The notes beneath the pieces are model-generated. The model saw only the letters and a program-made list of their open reading frames with translations, ran no database searches and had not been told where the DNA came from. Positions 15,941 to 24,428 of a stretch of DNA of 64,000 bases are shown piece by piece. A program made the translations under genes and the position numbers. The stretch spans positions 29,869 to 93,868 of the forward strand of contig NZ_AZEQ01000009.1 of the NCBI RefSeq assembly GCF_001436025.1, read 5' to 3'. Source of the DNA: Limosilactobacillus mucosae DSM 13345. GTDB taxonomy: Bacteria > Bacillota > Bacilli > Lactobacillales > Lactobacillaceae. Within the stretch, counting starts at the first letter, position 1. Each line of letters begins with the position of its first letter.

Positions 15941-16819
15941 ATGATTAAAGACGGCTTTATCCCTTTTGGCCCTTACCGAACTTATTATCGGATCGTTGGC
16001 AAGCCCAGCGATAAGGCACCTTTACTGCTGCTGCATGGCGGACCGGGATCGACACACAACTACTTTGAGGCTTTAGATGAGCTGGCGGAGCGTGATCAGC
16101 GGCAATTGATCATGTACGACCAGATTGGCTGCGGCCTTTCCTCAATGCCCGATCATCCCCAGGTCTATCAGGCTGCGACCTGGCTGCGGGAACTAAAGAA
16201 TCTGCGGGAACGGCTGCATCTGGATCGGATCCATCTGTTGGGCCAGTCTTGGGGCGGAATGCTGGCAATCATGTATCTTTGTGATGAAATGCCGGCTGGA
16301 ATTAAGAGCCTGATTCTTTCAAGTACCCTTTCTGATGCCCAATTATGGGGTCAAGAACAGCACCGTTTGATCAGTTTTATGAGCAAGGAAGATCAAGAAG
16401 TCATTGCTCAAGCTGAAGCAGCCAATGATTTCACTGGTGATGCCTATCAGCGGGTCAATACCCGGTTTATGGAACTGCACGCAGCGGCAGCACCTGATGA
16501 AAATGCTCCTGAATACCTGTGGCGCGAGAAAAACGTTGGCGAACTGGCCTATCAAACGGCCTGGGGACCCAATGAGTTTACGCCGACCGGCAATCTCAAG
16601 GACTATGACTATACCGCCAAGCTGCACAGTCTATACGTGCCAACGCTGATCACCAGTGGGACCAACGACCTTTGTACGCCCTTGGTTGCCAAGACGATGG
16701 CCGACGCCCTGCCCAATTCGCAATGGCATCTGTTTAACGGCACGCGGCATATGTCGTTTGTCGAAAAGCCTTTGGAATATCAAGCAGTACTACAGGATTG
16801 GCTGGATCAGCACGATTAG
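15941..16819 (+). CDS. pepI: Prolyl aminopeptidase-like alpha/beta hydrolase
   Basis: A 292-residue alpha/beta hydrolase of the proline iminopeptidase (peptidase S33) family, which releases N-terminal proline from peptides in the cytoplasm. The oxyanion motif HGGPG lies near residue 32, the nucleophile elbow GQSWGG near 103, the acid Asp in TNDLC near 243 and the His in GTRHMSF near 271. The family also includes esterases, so specificity is inferred. The ATG at 15941 is 8 bases after GAGGAG; a GTG at 15932 overlaps that site. A terminator follows. Confidence 0.82.
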   Translation: MIKDGFIPFGPYRTYYRIVGKPSDKAPLLLLHGGPGSTHNYFEALDELAERDQRQLIMYDQIGCGLSSMPDHPQVYQAATWLRELKNLRERLHLDRIHLLGQSWGGMLAIMYLCDEMPAGIKSLILSSTLSDAQLWGQEQHRLISFMSKEDQEVIAQAEAANDFTGDAYQRVNTRFMELHAAAAPDENAPEYLWREKNVGELAYQTAWGPNEFTPTGNLKDYDYTAKLHSLYVPTLITSGTNDLCTPLVAKTMADALPNSQWHLFNGTRHMSFVEKPLEYQAVLQDWLDQHD

Positions 16820-16867
16820 ACCAGCTCAAGCAGTCAGACCGCCGCGATGGTACGTTGCAAAGATGAC

Positions 16868-16910
16868 AAAGCTCCCTGCTCAGGCAAATAGCCCCGGCAG
16901 AGAGCTTTTT
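16868..16910 (+). terminator. Terminator after pepI
   Basis: AAAGCTCCCTGC and GCAGAGAGCTTT form a stem of 11 pairs with one mismatch, followed by a T-run. Confidence 0.75.
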
Positions 16911-17018
16911 ATTTATCAGTAGTTGTCATTCATCCGTAAGCACACCATAACAACCCTGTGCAAAAGCATTGATAGCTTAGCTGCAGTGGTCGCTGAAAAC
17001 TATGATGATTATTAAAAG

Positions 17019-17049
17019 TGTACTATTTTGTGTACACAAATGTTATAAT
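17019..17049 (+). promoter_or_regulatory. yefM-yoeB promoter and operator
   Basis: Extended -10 TG-T-TATAAT (17041-17049) is preceded by hexamers TGTACT (17019-17024) and TGTACA (17031-17036), the latter in a 12-bp palindrome TTGTGTACACAA. Their 12-bp centre-to-centre spacing is that described for the E. coli YefM operator with TGTACA cores. Confidence 0.8.
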
Positions 17050-17079
17050 TAAACCAACAAACCAAGGTGGTGAATGATC

Positions 17080-17355
17080 GTGATTGAAGCTGTAACGACA
17101 CGAGAATTGCGGAAAAATTTCAAGAAGTATGCTGATGATATAGTTGAATATGGTGATACGGTTTTGGTTGCAAGACCAGAAAATAAGAATGTTGTAATGA
17201 TTTCTGAAAAAGAGTACAACTCTTGGCAAGAAACTAACTATCTGCTAAAAAGCGAGGCGAACAGGGCTGCTTTAAAGCATTCGATTGAACAGCTCGGCAA
17301 GCAGGAACATTTTTTAACGCCAGAAGAATTTGAGAGCTTAAATAGTCATGAATAA
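17080..17355 (+). CDS. yefM: Antitoxin, Phd/YefM family
   Basis: About 91 residues. The N-terminal half (EAVTTRELRKNFKKYADDIVEYGDTVLVARP) is the Phd/YefM DNA-binding fold, quoted here to show the RELRKN helix and the strand pair around it; the C-terminal tail (ALKHSIEQLGK) is the flexible toxin-binding part. It neutralises YoeB and, with it, represses its own promoter. The GTG at 17080 is 9 bases from the AAGGTGG site; an ATG at 17074 is only 3 bases away, so either is possible. It overlaps yoeB by 8 bp. Confidence 0.88.
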   Translation: MIEAVTTRELRKNFKKYADDIVEYGDTVLVARPENKNVVMISEKEYNSWQETNYLLKSEANRAALKHSIEQLGKQEHFLTPEEFESLNSHE

Positions 17356-17617
17356 GCTGAATATTGTTTTTACAGCAGATGCTTGGGAAGAATATTTGGA
17401 ATGGAAAAAGGCCAACCGATCAATGGTTAAACGTATTGACAAGCTGATCAGTGATACAATTAGGCATCCCTTTTCCGGATTGGGAAAGCCAGAGCCTTTA
17501 CAACATGATCTGCAAGGCTTTTGGTCTAAAAAAATTAATGACGAGCATCGCATGGTATACGCGGTAACTGAGACGGCTATTCAAATCATCCAACTAAAGT
17601 ATCATTATCATAAATAA
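17348..17617 (+). CDS. yoeB: Toxin YoeB, ribosome-dependent mRNA interferase
   Basis: An 89-residue RelE-superfamily endoribonuclease that cleaves mRNA in the ribosomal A site. The family core is present: WEEYLEWKKANR, the helix with KRIDKLISD, PFSGLGKPEPL (catalytic Glu region), SKKINDEHRMVYAV with the Arg, and the terminal YHYHK replacing the usual GHY-type end. The ATG overlaps the antitoxin stop by 8 bp, assuring coupled synthesis. It looks complete and functional. Confidence 0.9.
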   Translation: MNKLNIVFTADAWEEYLEWKKANRSMVKRIDKLISDTIRHPFSGLGKPEPLQHDLQGFWSKKINDEHRMVYAVTETAIQIIQLKYHYHK

Positions 17618-17621
17618 GCAG

Positions 17622-17653
17622 AAAGGCCCCAGCGTGTTTGCTGAGGCCTTTTT
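17622..17653. terminator. Bidirectional terminator between yoeB and the GTPase gene
   Basis: AAAGGCCCCAGC pairs with GCTGAGGCCTTT (one C-A mismatch on plus, G-U on minus), with T-runs on both sides. The two flanking genes converge here. Confidence 0.8.
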
Positions 17654-17686
17654 AAGATAATAGATCAGTTAATGGTGTGATTACGT

Positions 17687-19642
17687 TCATACATGCATAA
17701 AGTCGCAGTAGTAGTCACAATGCATGGTTTGCGGAACCTGATCCCATTTGACTGGATAGCCGGCACCATGCGCGCAGAAAACCGAATCCGGCGTATTAGC
17801 CAGATCGGCAGTCGGCAGATAGTCCGCCTGCTGAATGATCTCGTCAGCATTATGACATGGTCGATAGCCAGCCGGCAGGCACTCCAGCTGTCCTTGTCCA
17901 TGCGTATAACCGCGCAGCACCGTGGCATAGTCGCTCATTTGGGCAACTGGCGCCAGACCAGTCAGTAAAACGCTGTCAGTCGTCTGATCATCAAGCGGGT
18001 CAACCTCGCTATGCATGCGCTGCAAGTCGTTAAGCGCACGACCAACCTGCGTACTTGGGACCATCAGCCGGAAACGATACCACGGCTCCAAAAGCTGACA
18101 TTGATGCTGGGCTTTTAAAGTCATCAATCCTTGCCGTAGCGCGCGACTGGCAGCTTGACGGAAGTCCCCACCCTCAGTATGTTTGACGTGCGCGCGACCA
18201 CCAACCAGCGTTACCTTGACATCGGTCAGCGGGGCGCCAATCAAAACGCCCTTGGGACTGGTCTGCTCCAGACTGGTAATGATCTGATGCTGCCAATTTT
18301 TATTCAGCACATCGACACTGCATTGACTGGTATAGCGGATCCCGGTTCCCCGCTTGGCCGGCTCTAATAAGAGATGCGCTTCAGCATAGTGCCGCAATGG
18401 CTCAAAGTGACCGACTCCCTCAATTGGCGCGGTTATGGTCTCACGATACAAAATACCGCCTTTAATGAAGTCAACATCCATGCCAAATCGTTCTAAGAGC
18501 AGCTGCTGCAAAATTTCTAGCTGCACGGTTCCCATGATCTGAACGCGAATCTCCTGCAGCTGTTCATCCCAAACCACATGCAGCAGCGGATCCTCATCAG
18601 CCAGCGTCTGCATGGCCTTTAAGCATTGATGAACGTCATTTTCTTTCGGATCAACCGCATAACTCAAAACGGGCTGCATAAGCGTCTGCGTGTCGTCTTT
18701 AAGCTTTCCCAGCCCTTGCCCCGGATAGGTTGTCGTTGGTCCGGCAATGGCACAGGTAGCGCCTGATGCAACCTGATTGACAATGGTAAACTTACTGCCA
18801 TTGTATACCCGCAGCTGATTGGCTTTTTGATCCGGTAAAATCGCAGTCTTTGCCTTGAGACTGCCGCCCATCACCCGCACCCAGGTTAAGCGTTCACCCC
18901 GTTCATCATGTGAGATCTTAAACACCCGCGCCGCAAACTCGCTGGGAAATTCACGGGGCTGAGTCCATTGAGCAAGTGAAGCCAGCAAGGCATCGATCCC
19001 CTGCAGCTTTAATGCTGAACCAAAGCAGCAGGGAAAAAGCTGCCGGTGTTGAATCATCTGCCGAATCCGCTCATCTGAAAGCCGACCTTGATCCAGGTAT
19101 TCTAACAGTGCATCATCATCTTGCATGGCCAGTTCTTCATGATCAAATGGTTTAAGATTGCCATTAAAATCCGTCAATGCAAAACAGCCTGGCGCCAACT
19201 CAGTCTGCAGCTGACTAAGGACAGCCTGACCATCAGCCGTATCAGCATCCATTTTATTGATAAAGATAAAAGTCGGAACGCGGTTTTCAGTCAGCAGCTG
19301 CCAAAGCGTTCTGGTATAGCCTTTAACGCCATCGGTTGCTGAAATTACCAAAACCGCATAGTCTAAAACCCGCAGCGCCTGTTCAGTCTGAGCGGCAAAG
19401 TCAACGTGGCCAGGGGTATCCAGCAGCGTGATGGACAGGTCGTCATACTCAAGCTTGGCCTGGTGGGAAAAAATCGTAATGCCACGCTTTTTTTCAAGCT
19501 GATCGGAATCCAGGAAAGCATCCCCATTGTCAACACGTCCCAGACGGCGAATGATTCCCGTCTGATAAAGCAGGGCCTCAGACAGCGTTGTTTTACCGGC
19601 ATCAACATGCGCGATCATGCCAATCGTAATCTGTTTGCTCAA
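17687..19642 (-). CDS. EF-G/TetM-like translation factor GTPase
   Basis: A 651-residue GTPase with the domain plan of ribosomal protection proteins. G motifs: AHVDAGKTT (10-18), DTPGHVD (near 75), NKMD (near 130) and a G5-like GSAL. Domains II to V follow; the C-terminal AHGAGYPVKW segment belongs to the family's end region. It resembles TetM/TetO in layout but is clearly diverged, so tetracycline protection cannot be assumed; chromosomal homologues of unknown role are common in lactobacilli. It lies 12 bp downstream of an aldo/keto reductase gene and may be co-transcribed with it. Confidence 0.83.
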   Translation of the reverse strand: MSKQITIGMIAHVDAGKTTLSEALLYQTGIIRRLGRVDNGDAFLDSDQLEKKRGITIFSHQAKLEYDDLSITLLDTPGHVDFAAQTEQALRVLDYAVLVISATDGVKGYTRTLWQLLTENRVPTFIFINKMDADTADGQAVLSQLQTELAPGCFALTDFNGNLKPFDHEELAMQDDDALLEYLDQGRLSDERIRQMIQHRQLFPCCFGSALKLQGIDALLASLAQWTQPREFPSEFAARVFKISHDERGERLTWVRVMGGSLKAKTAILPDQKANQLRVYNGSKFTIVNQVASGATCAIAGPTTTYPGQGLGKLKDDTQTLMQPVLSYAVDPKENDVHQCLKAMQTLADEDPLLHVVWDEQLQEIRVQIMGTVQLEILQQLLLERFGMDVDFIKGGILYRETITAPIEGVGHFEPLRHYAEAHLLLEPAKRGTGIRYTSQCSVDVLNKNWQHQIITSLEQTSPKGVLIGAPLTDVKVTLVGGRAHVKHTEGGDFRQAASRALRQGLMTLKAQHQCQLLEPWYRFRLMVPSTQVGRALNDLQRMHSEVDPLDDQTTDSVLLTGLAPVAQMSDYATVLRGYTHGQGQLECLPAGYRPCHNADEIIQQADYLPTADLANTPDSVFCAHGAGYPVKWDQVPQTMHCDYYCDFMHV

Positions 19643-19654
19643 TTCAATTCTCCT

Positions 19655-20608
19655 TTATGGTAGTGAGTTGCCGGCTGCCAGATAGATATCGTACCATTCC
19701 TGGTTGGTCAAGGTTATCTCGCTGCCTTGAGCACTATCGATAATATGCTGCGGATTCATCGTCCCCAAAAGCACTTGCATTTTTGCGGGATGTTTGAGAA
19801 TCCAAGCAACCGCGATCGCATTTTTAGAAACATGATACTTATCGGCAAGCTGCTTTAACACCACGTTTAATTCAGGGAACTCATCATTGTCGATAAAGGT
19901 TCCCGCAAACGTACCATATTGAAACGGCGACCAGGTTTGAATCGTCATTTGCTTGCGCCGCGTGTACTCCAACAGTCCCCCATCATGATTGAGCGAGGCT
20001 TGATCGGTCATGTTGGTATGCAGGCCAAAATCAATCATCCCCGTATGCATGATTGAAAACTGCAGCTGATCGATCAGCAGCCGCTGGGAGCAGGCCTGCT
20101 GCAGCAATTCAATCTGTTGCGGGTTGAAGTTGGAAACGCCAAAGTGCCGCACCTTGCCGGCTTTTTGCAGCTCATCAAAAGCCGCGGCTACTTCTTCAGG
20201 TTCCATCAATGGATCAGGCCGATGAATCAAGAACGAGTCCAGATAGTCAATGCCCATCCGCTCTAAGATGCCATCTACGGCAGTCAGCAGATGCTTTTTA
20301 GAAGAGTCATAGCGCGTAATGCGGCCCGTTTCATCAGCAAACAGCCCAGCCTTGGATTGAATGTAGAAATCATCTCGTCGTAGCCCACTTTGCTTGAGTG
20401 CCTGGCCAAAATGAATTTCGGATGAGCCGCGACCAAGTTTGGGATCACGGCCATAGATGTCAGCGGAATCGATAAAGTTGATGCCAGCTTCATGAGCGGC
20501 CTGAAGCGTCTTAACAGCCTCAGCAACGGGCAGTGTCCCCATCCGCATGATCCCTAAGGCAACGTTTGAGACTTCCCAATTTGTTGCGCCAATTTTAATC
20601 GTCTGCAT
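19655..20608 (-). CDS. Aldo/keto reductase, YdhF-like
   Basis: A 317-residue NADPH-dependent oxidoreductase. Catalytic residues are visible in NFIDSADIYG (Asp, Tyr; about 44-53), QSKAG (Lys, about 85) and FLIHRPDP (His, about 118). HFGVSNFNPQQ and LGTMNPQ match the YdhF/YcsN branch. The substrate is unknown. It is separate from the other AKR gene of the window (5189) by subfamily. It is the first gene of a probable two-gene unit with the GTPase. Confidence 0.88.
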   Translation of the reverse strand: MQTIKIGATNWEVSNVALGIMRMGTLPVAEAVKTLQAAHEAGINFIDSADIYGRDPKLGRGSSEIHFGQALKQSGLRRDDFYIQSKAGLFADETGRITRYDSSKKHLLTAVDGILERMGIDYLDSFLIHRPDPLMEPEEVAAAFDELQKAGKVRHFGVSNFNPQQIELLQQACSQRLLIDQLQFSIMHTGMIDFGLHTNMTDQASLNHDGGLLEYTRRKQMTIQTWSPFQYGTFAGTFIDNDEFPELNVVLKQLADKYHVSKNAIAVAWILKHPAKMQVLLGTMNPQHIIDSAQGSEITLTNQEWYDIYLAAGNSLP

Positions 20609-20654
20609 AATTTAACGCCTTCTTTATTGTTGATATGATCAGTATAAACCAAAA

Positions 20655-20692
20655 CAAAAAAATCTCCTAAAACTCATGCCGGTTCTAGGAGA
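20655..20692 (-). terminator. Terminator of the YitT-like gene
   Basis: A 7-bp stem (TCTCCTA 20663-20669 with TAGGAGA 20686-20692) followed on the minus strand by TTTTTTT. Confidence 0.7.
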
Positions 20693-20698
20693 ATATGG

Positions 20699-21577
20699 TT
20701 AATGCGACCGATTAGGCAGATCATAGGTAAAGCCCTCGCCTTCCACGCTGGCGATGTCAAACGTAGTAATAAAGGCATGCGGATCGATATCATTGATTAA
20801 GCGCTTCAAGGTCACGACTTCTTCAGAGGCCACTACGCAATAGACGGCTTGGCCTGGCTGATGCGAATAGGCACCTTCGCTTTTCAGCAGCGTGACGCCC
20901 CGTTCCAGCTGCCACATGATCTGATTGCTGATCTCCTCGGTTTGGGTCGAGATAATGATGAAACCTTGTGCAGGATAGGAACCAGCCTGCGTAAAATTGA
21001 CCACCTTGGAAAAGACATAGGATGCTAACAGCGTGTACATCATTTTACGGATATCGATATAGGAAAGCGATGCCGTTAAAACGATCGCGTCACAGATTAA
21101 AAGCGAACGCCCCATGGGAACGCCGCGATGCCTTTCAAACATCCGTGCGACGACATCTGACCCACCCGTTGTACCATCAAAACGGTAGACGATTCCTGAG
21201 CCAAAGCCGCCGATCAGACCAGCTAAGACCCCAGAAATAAACAGGTCATGCTGAATATCCAGGGTGAATGGGACGCGCTGCCAAATCCAGATCCATACTG
21301 ATAGCCAAATGGTGCCATAGACGGTATAGATCAAAGCGCGCCGTCCCAATAGCCGATAGCCGATGACGATCAGTGGAATATTGATGCAAAAAGTCGAAAT
21401 GGAAGGATCAACATGAAATAGATGATAGATGATCAAAGAGATCCCGGTAACCCCGCCTTCCGCTAATCGATTGGCAATATTGATCTTAACGAATCCCAGT
21501 GCATAAATGCCGCAGCCGATCGTGATCATCAACAGATCCAGCAGTCTTACTTTGTTGGTCGATGCCTGCTTGAGCAT
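20699..21577 (-). CDS. YitT family membrane protein
   Basis: A 292-residue protein: five to six membrane segments in residues 10-180 (YitT/DUF161 domain, with GGVTGISLIIYH, FDGTTGGSDVVARMFERHRG) and a C-terminal cytoplasmic DUF2179 domain (IISTQTEEISNQIMWQLERGVTLL type, about 200-285). The function of the family is not established. The ATG at 21577 (MLKQAS) is preceded by AAGGCGGGTG; a start at 21664 would add a non-conserved leader. Confidence 0.85.
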   Translation of the reverse strand: MLKQASTNKVRLLDLLMITIGCGIYALGFVKINIANRLAEGGVTGISLIIYHLFHVDPSISTFCINIPLIVIGYRLLGRRALIYTVYGTIWLSVWIWIWQRVPFTLDIQHDLFISGVLAGLIGGFGSGIVYRFDGTTGGSDVVARMFERHRGVPMGRSLLICDAIVLTASLSYIDIRKMMYTLLASYVFSKVVNFTQAGSYPAQGFIIISTQTEEISNQIMWQLERGVTLLKSEGAYSHQPGQAVYCVVASEEVVTLKRLINDIDPHAFITTFDIASVEGEGFTYDLPNRSH

Positions 21578-21733
21578 TGCATCACCCGCCTTTCTTAAAT
21601 CATGTTCGATCAATTCAGCTTCCCATGCCAGGTAGCTGATTAAATAACTAAATTCTAGATGCAAACCGGTTGTTTAGTCAAATCACGCCGTTTAACGATA
21701 TAATAGAAGTTAATTAAATTGGGAGGCAGTGGG

Positions 21734-22528
21734 ATGCAGAAAAAGAAATGGAGCCTGCTTTTAGGAATCATACTGGGAATGATGATGCTGACGATTCCAG
21801 CACGTGCGGCTACGAATTCAGCAACGTTTATTTTTCATGATCGAACCGGCAGTCAGCGTGACGAGACGCCATTAGTTACCGCCGCGCAAAAAGACGGCGT
21901 GAAGCTAAGCGTTTTGCATGCCAAGGTCAGTGCTCAAGGAAAGGTCAGGCTAAGCGGACAATTGACAAAAGAAACGGCGCCCGTAATCGAAGTCGAGTTT
22001 GCCAAGCATGAAGGCAGCTATTCTAAAACTGCGCAATGGTCATATCAAGTTATCAAACAAGCACGGGCAAAGTGGCATTTTAAGACCATGAATCTGGTGG
22101 GAATTGGTACTGGTAATATGGGCCTGTTAAACTGTTTGACAAAATATGCTGATACTGGTCAGCTGCCAACCCTTGCCAAACAGGTTGCCATTGCTGGTCC
22201 ATTTAACGGCACGCATATTCAGCCAAACGCCGATTCAAAGCTGATGAAAAACGGCCGCCCCTATCATATGAACATGCTTTATCATGAGCTGCTTGGCTTA
22301 AAAAAGACCTACCCCAAGTCAAGCGCCGTCTTAAACATCTACGGCAATCAAGCTAATCATTCAGATGGAACAATTACCAATAGCTCATCACGCGCGCTGA
22401 AATATTTGGTAACGCCACGAGCCAAGAGTTATCAAGAACAAGCAGTCAAGGGCACGCGTGCAGGTCATGATCAGCTGACGCGCAACCCGCAAGTACAGAC
22501 TGCCGTAATCAAGTTTTTATGGAAATAA
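21734..22528 (+). CDS. DUF915 alpha/beta-hydrolase-fold protein lacking the nucleophile
   Basis: A 264-residue exported or membrane-anchored protein with a hydrophobic N-terminus (about residues 6-25, ending ARAA). It is a paralogue of the gene at 24429. The paralogue's nucleophile elbow GHSMGN is here GIGTGN, so the catalytic Ser is Gly. The acid (NHSDGTI) and His (RAGHDQL) regions are kept. It is therefore probably a non-hydrolytic homologue, perhaps a binding protein. The start at 21734 follows GGGAGG; a TTG at 21719 overlaps the site. A terminator follows. Confidence 0.8.
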   Translation: MQKKKWSLLLGIILGMMMLTIPARAATNSATFIFHDRTGSQRDETPLVTAAQKDGVKLSVLHAKVSAQGKVRLSGQLTKETAPVIEVEFAKHEGSYSKTAQWSYQVIKQARAKWHFKTMNLVGIGTGNMGLLNCLTKYADTGQLPTLAKQVAIAGPFNGTHIQPNADSKLMKNGRPYHMNMLYHELLGLKKTYPKSSAVLNIYGNQANHSDGTITNSSSRALKYLVTPRAKSYQEQAVKGTRAGHDQLTRNPQVQTAVIKFLWK

Positions 22529-22532
22529 TTAA

Positions 22533-22575
22533 AACGCTGAATTACCCATCTCAAGGATGATTCAGCGCTTTTTTT
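22533..22575 (+). terminator. Terminator after the DUF915 pseudo-hydrolase gene
   Basis: CGCTGAAT (22535-22542) pairs with ATTCAGCG (22560-22567), followed by CT7. Confidence 0.8.
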
Positions 22576-22748
22576 GATGATTATGGCCGCGCTTGATCAA
22601 TAGCCCGCGTGAATTCCAAAACGGTACCGGATCGATGCTTTGTAACTTTTGGCGATTGCTTGAACTGCATTTTTTGCATAATAATCCAGCTTGAGAAGTT
22701 TTTAGCTGCTATTAACCCCAAATGACCGCCTGTTTCACTATCATGACG

Positions 22749-23297
22749 CTATTGTTGTGACTGTTTGGGTGATGAGATTACTGATTCGCCAGCTGATAAT
22801 GTCTGAAAATACTTGTCGAGATAGACTTTGTGGCTGACCGTCATAATCAGGTTACGCAGCATGTGTTTTTGCTCGGTATCGTCATGTCCAACTACGGCCA
22901 GTTCGTTTTGCAAGCCAAATACATATCTCAAAACGTTTTCCAGCTCTTCGCAAAAATAGTCATAGGCCGTCTGCGTGTCATAGCTTTGTCGCTGAATCCG
23001 AATTGCCAGTTTTAGATTATCCAGCTGCAGGACATTTTTAGCCACGGCAATAAACATCAGCTCGGCCAGCTGCTCTGTTTGATAAAGCTTCTTTTGCGGC
23101 CGCGAGATCAAACCATGCTTGACATAGTTGCTGATCATGGAGCTGGTCAGCTTAACGTCGCCTAATGGACTGAGGCACTGATTCAGATAATTGGTCGTCT
23201 GTTCCAGATAAAGGCCAACGTTAGGCAACTCTTGATAGCGCGGCAGTTTAAAATCAATCAGGTCTTGGGCCATTCTTTCTTCTCTCTTAGTCATCAT
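22749..23297 (-). CDS. DUF1836 domain protein
   Basis: A 182-residue cytoplasmic protein. The core (LTSSMISNYVKHGLI, then a LYQTEQLAELMFIAVAKNVLQL helix pair) is typical of DUF1836, a helix-turn-helix, MerR-like family often placed next to degV genes in lactobacilli. It is divergent from degV here, so it may regulate it. The start is one of two adjacent ATGs after AAAGGAAACC. The C-terminus is Gln/Ser-rich. Confidence 0.8.
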   Translation of the reverse strand: MMTKREERMAQDLIDFKLPRYQELPNVGLYLEQTTNYLNQCLSPLGDVKLTSSMISNYVKHGLISRPQKKLYQTEQLAELMFIAVAKNVLQLDNLKLAIRIQRQSYDTQTAYDYFCEELENVLRYVFGLQNELAVVGHDDTEQKHMLRNLIMTVSHKVYLDKYFQTLSAGESVISSPKQSQQ

Positions 23298-23391
23298 GGT
23301 TTCCTTTCACAAATCAATTAAAAATATTATAGCTCAGGCTTGATAATTAAACTAATAGTATCTTATATTCTCTTTCCGGTTTTTAAAAAAC

Positions 23392-23420
23392 TTGACGTTG
23401 GAATTTGGATCAACTAAACT
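23392..23420 (+). promoter_or_regulatory. degV promoter
   Basis: TTGACG (23392-23397), 17-bp spacer, TAAACT (23415-23420), about 50 bp before the ATG. Confidence 0.6.
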
Positions 23421-23470
23421 TCAAGTAAAGAGTTTTCGAAAAACCGCTAATGTAATCGAGGTAACTATTA

Positions 23471-24316
23471 ATGAAAAAGATCGTCGTTGACTCCGGCGCC
23501 AACCTGCTGGAAAAATCCATCAAAAACGTTGCATGCGTTAATGTTCCGCTCACCCTGACAATTGAAGATCAAGTCTGGTCTGACGATGAAGCCCTCAACC
23601 TGCCCGCTTTCACAGCCGCCCTGCAGCAGACGAGCCAGCCAGCCGCCTCTTCATGTCCTAATCTGGCCCAGTGGCTGGCCGCTTATGGGGATGCTGATGA
23701 AATCTACGTCTTGACGATTACTGGCAAAATGTCGGGCAGCTATAGTACCGCTCAGCAAGCCGCAGCAATTTATCTTGAGTCGCATCCCGCTGCTAAGATT
23801 CAAGTCTTTGACTCGCTTTCGGCTGGACCGGCAATGCATTTAATGGCTGAAAAACTGGCTGAGCTGATCAATAGCGGCCTGTCGTTTGACCGGGTCGTGA
23901 TGGCTTTAAATGAATTTATGTCGCAAGTTGAGCTGATCTTTGCACTGGGTTCACTGGATAATCTCGCGGCAAACGGTCGGATCAGTCCCGTATTGGCTAA
24001 AGTGGCACACTTGATGAACCTGCGCGTGATCGGTACGGCGGATCAAGGCAGCTTTAAAATGCTGACCAAGGCACGTGGTCCGAAGAAATGCTGCCAAACC
24101 CTGATCAGCCAGATGGAACAAAAAGGCTATCAAGGCGGCGCGGTCAGAATCGATCACGTGCAGAATCGAGCAGCTGCCGAACAGTTTCAAAAGCTGCTGT
24201 TGGCTGAGTATCCCCATGCCAGCGTAGTAATTGGCGAATGCCGCGGACTATGCAGTTTTTATGCTGAACAGGGCGGGCTGATGATTGGCTTTGTCAAGGG
24301 CAATGAGCAGCAATAG
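23471..24316 (+). CDS. DegV family fatty acid-binding protein
   Basis: A 281-residue protein of the DegV/FakB family. These bind a fatty acid and present it to the FakA kinase for phospholipid synthesis. The N-terminal VVDSGANL, the SSCPNLAQW segment near 60, TGKMSGSYSTAQQAA near 85, and FDSLSAGPAMHLMA near 115 are family signatures; GSLDNLAANGRI near 158 is the inter-domain segment. No fakA is near. A second start is not evident. It is expressed from its own promoter. Confidence 0.9.
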   Translation: MKKIVVDSGANLLEKSIKNVACVNVPLTLTIEDQVWSDDEALNLPAFTAALQQTSQPAASSCPNLAQWLAAYGDADEIYVLTITGKMSGSYSTAQQAAAIYLESHPAAKIQVFDSLSAGPAMHLMAEKLAELINSGLSFDRVVMALNEFMSQVELIFALGSLDNLAANGRISPVLAKVAHLMNLRVIGTADQGSFKMLTKARGPKKCCQTLISQMEQKGYQGGAVRIDHVQNRAAAEQFQKLLLAEYPHASVVIGECRGLCSFYAEQGGLMIGFVKGNEQQ

Positions 24317-24428
24317 TCATCCCGTTTTACTACGATTAAAAATTCGTATCCTACTATCAGTAAAAGTTATTTTACTTAATAATTAAAAACCGCTATGCTA
24401 AAAGAAATTCAAATTGGGGGACTTGAAG

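Noticed and set aside
17687..19642. Acquired tetracycline resistance determinant
   Set aside because: The GTPase is clearly diverged from TetM, has no mobile element nearby and sits in ordinary chromosomal context; resistance cannot be claimed.
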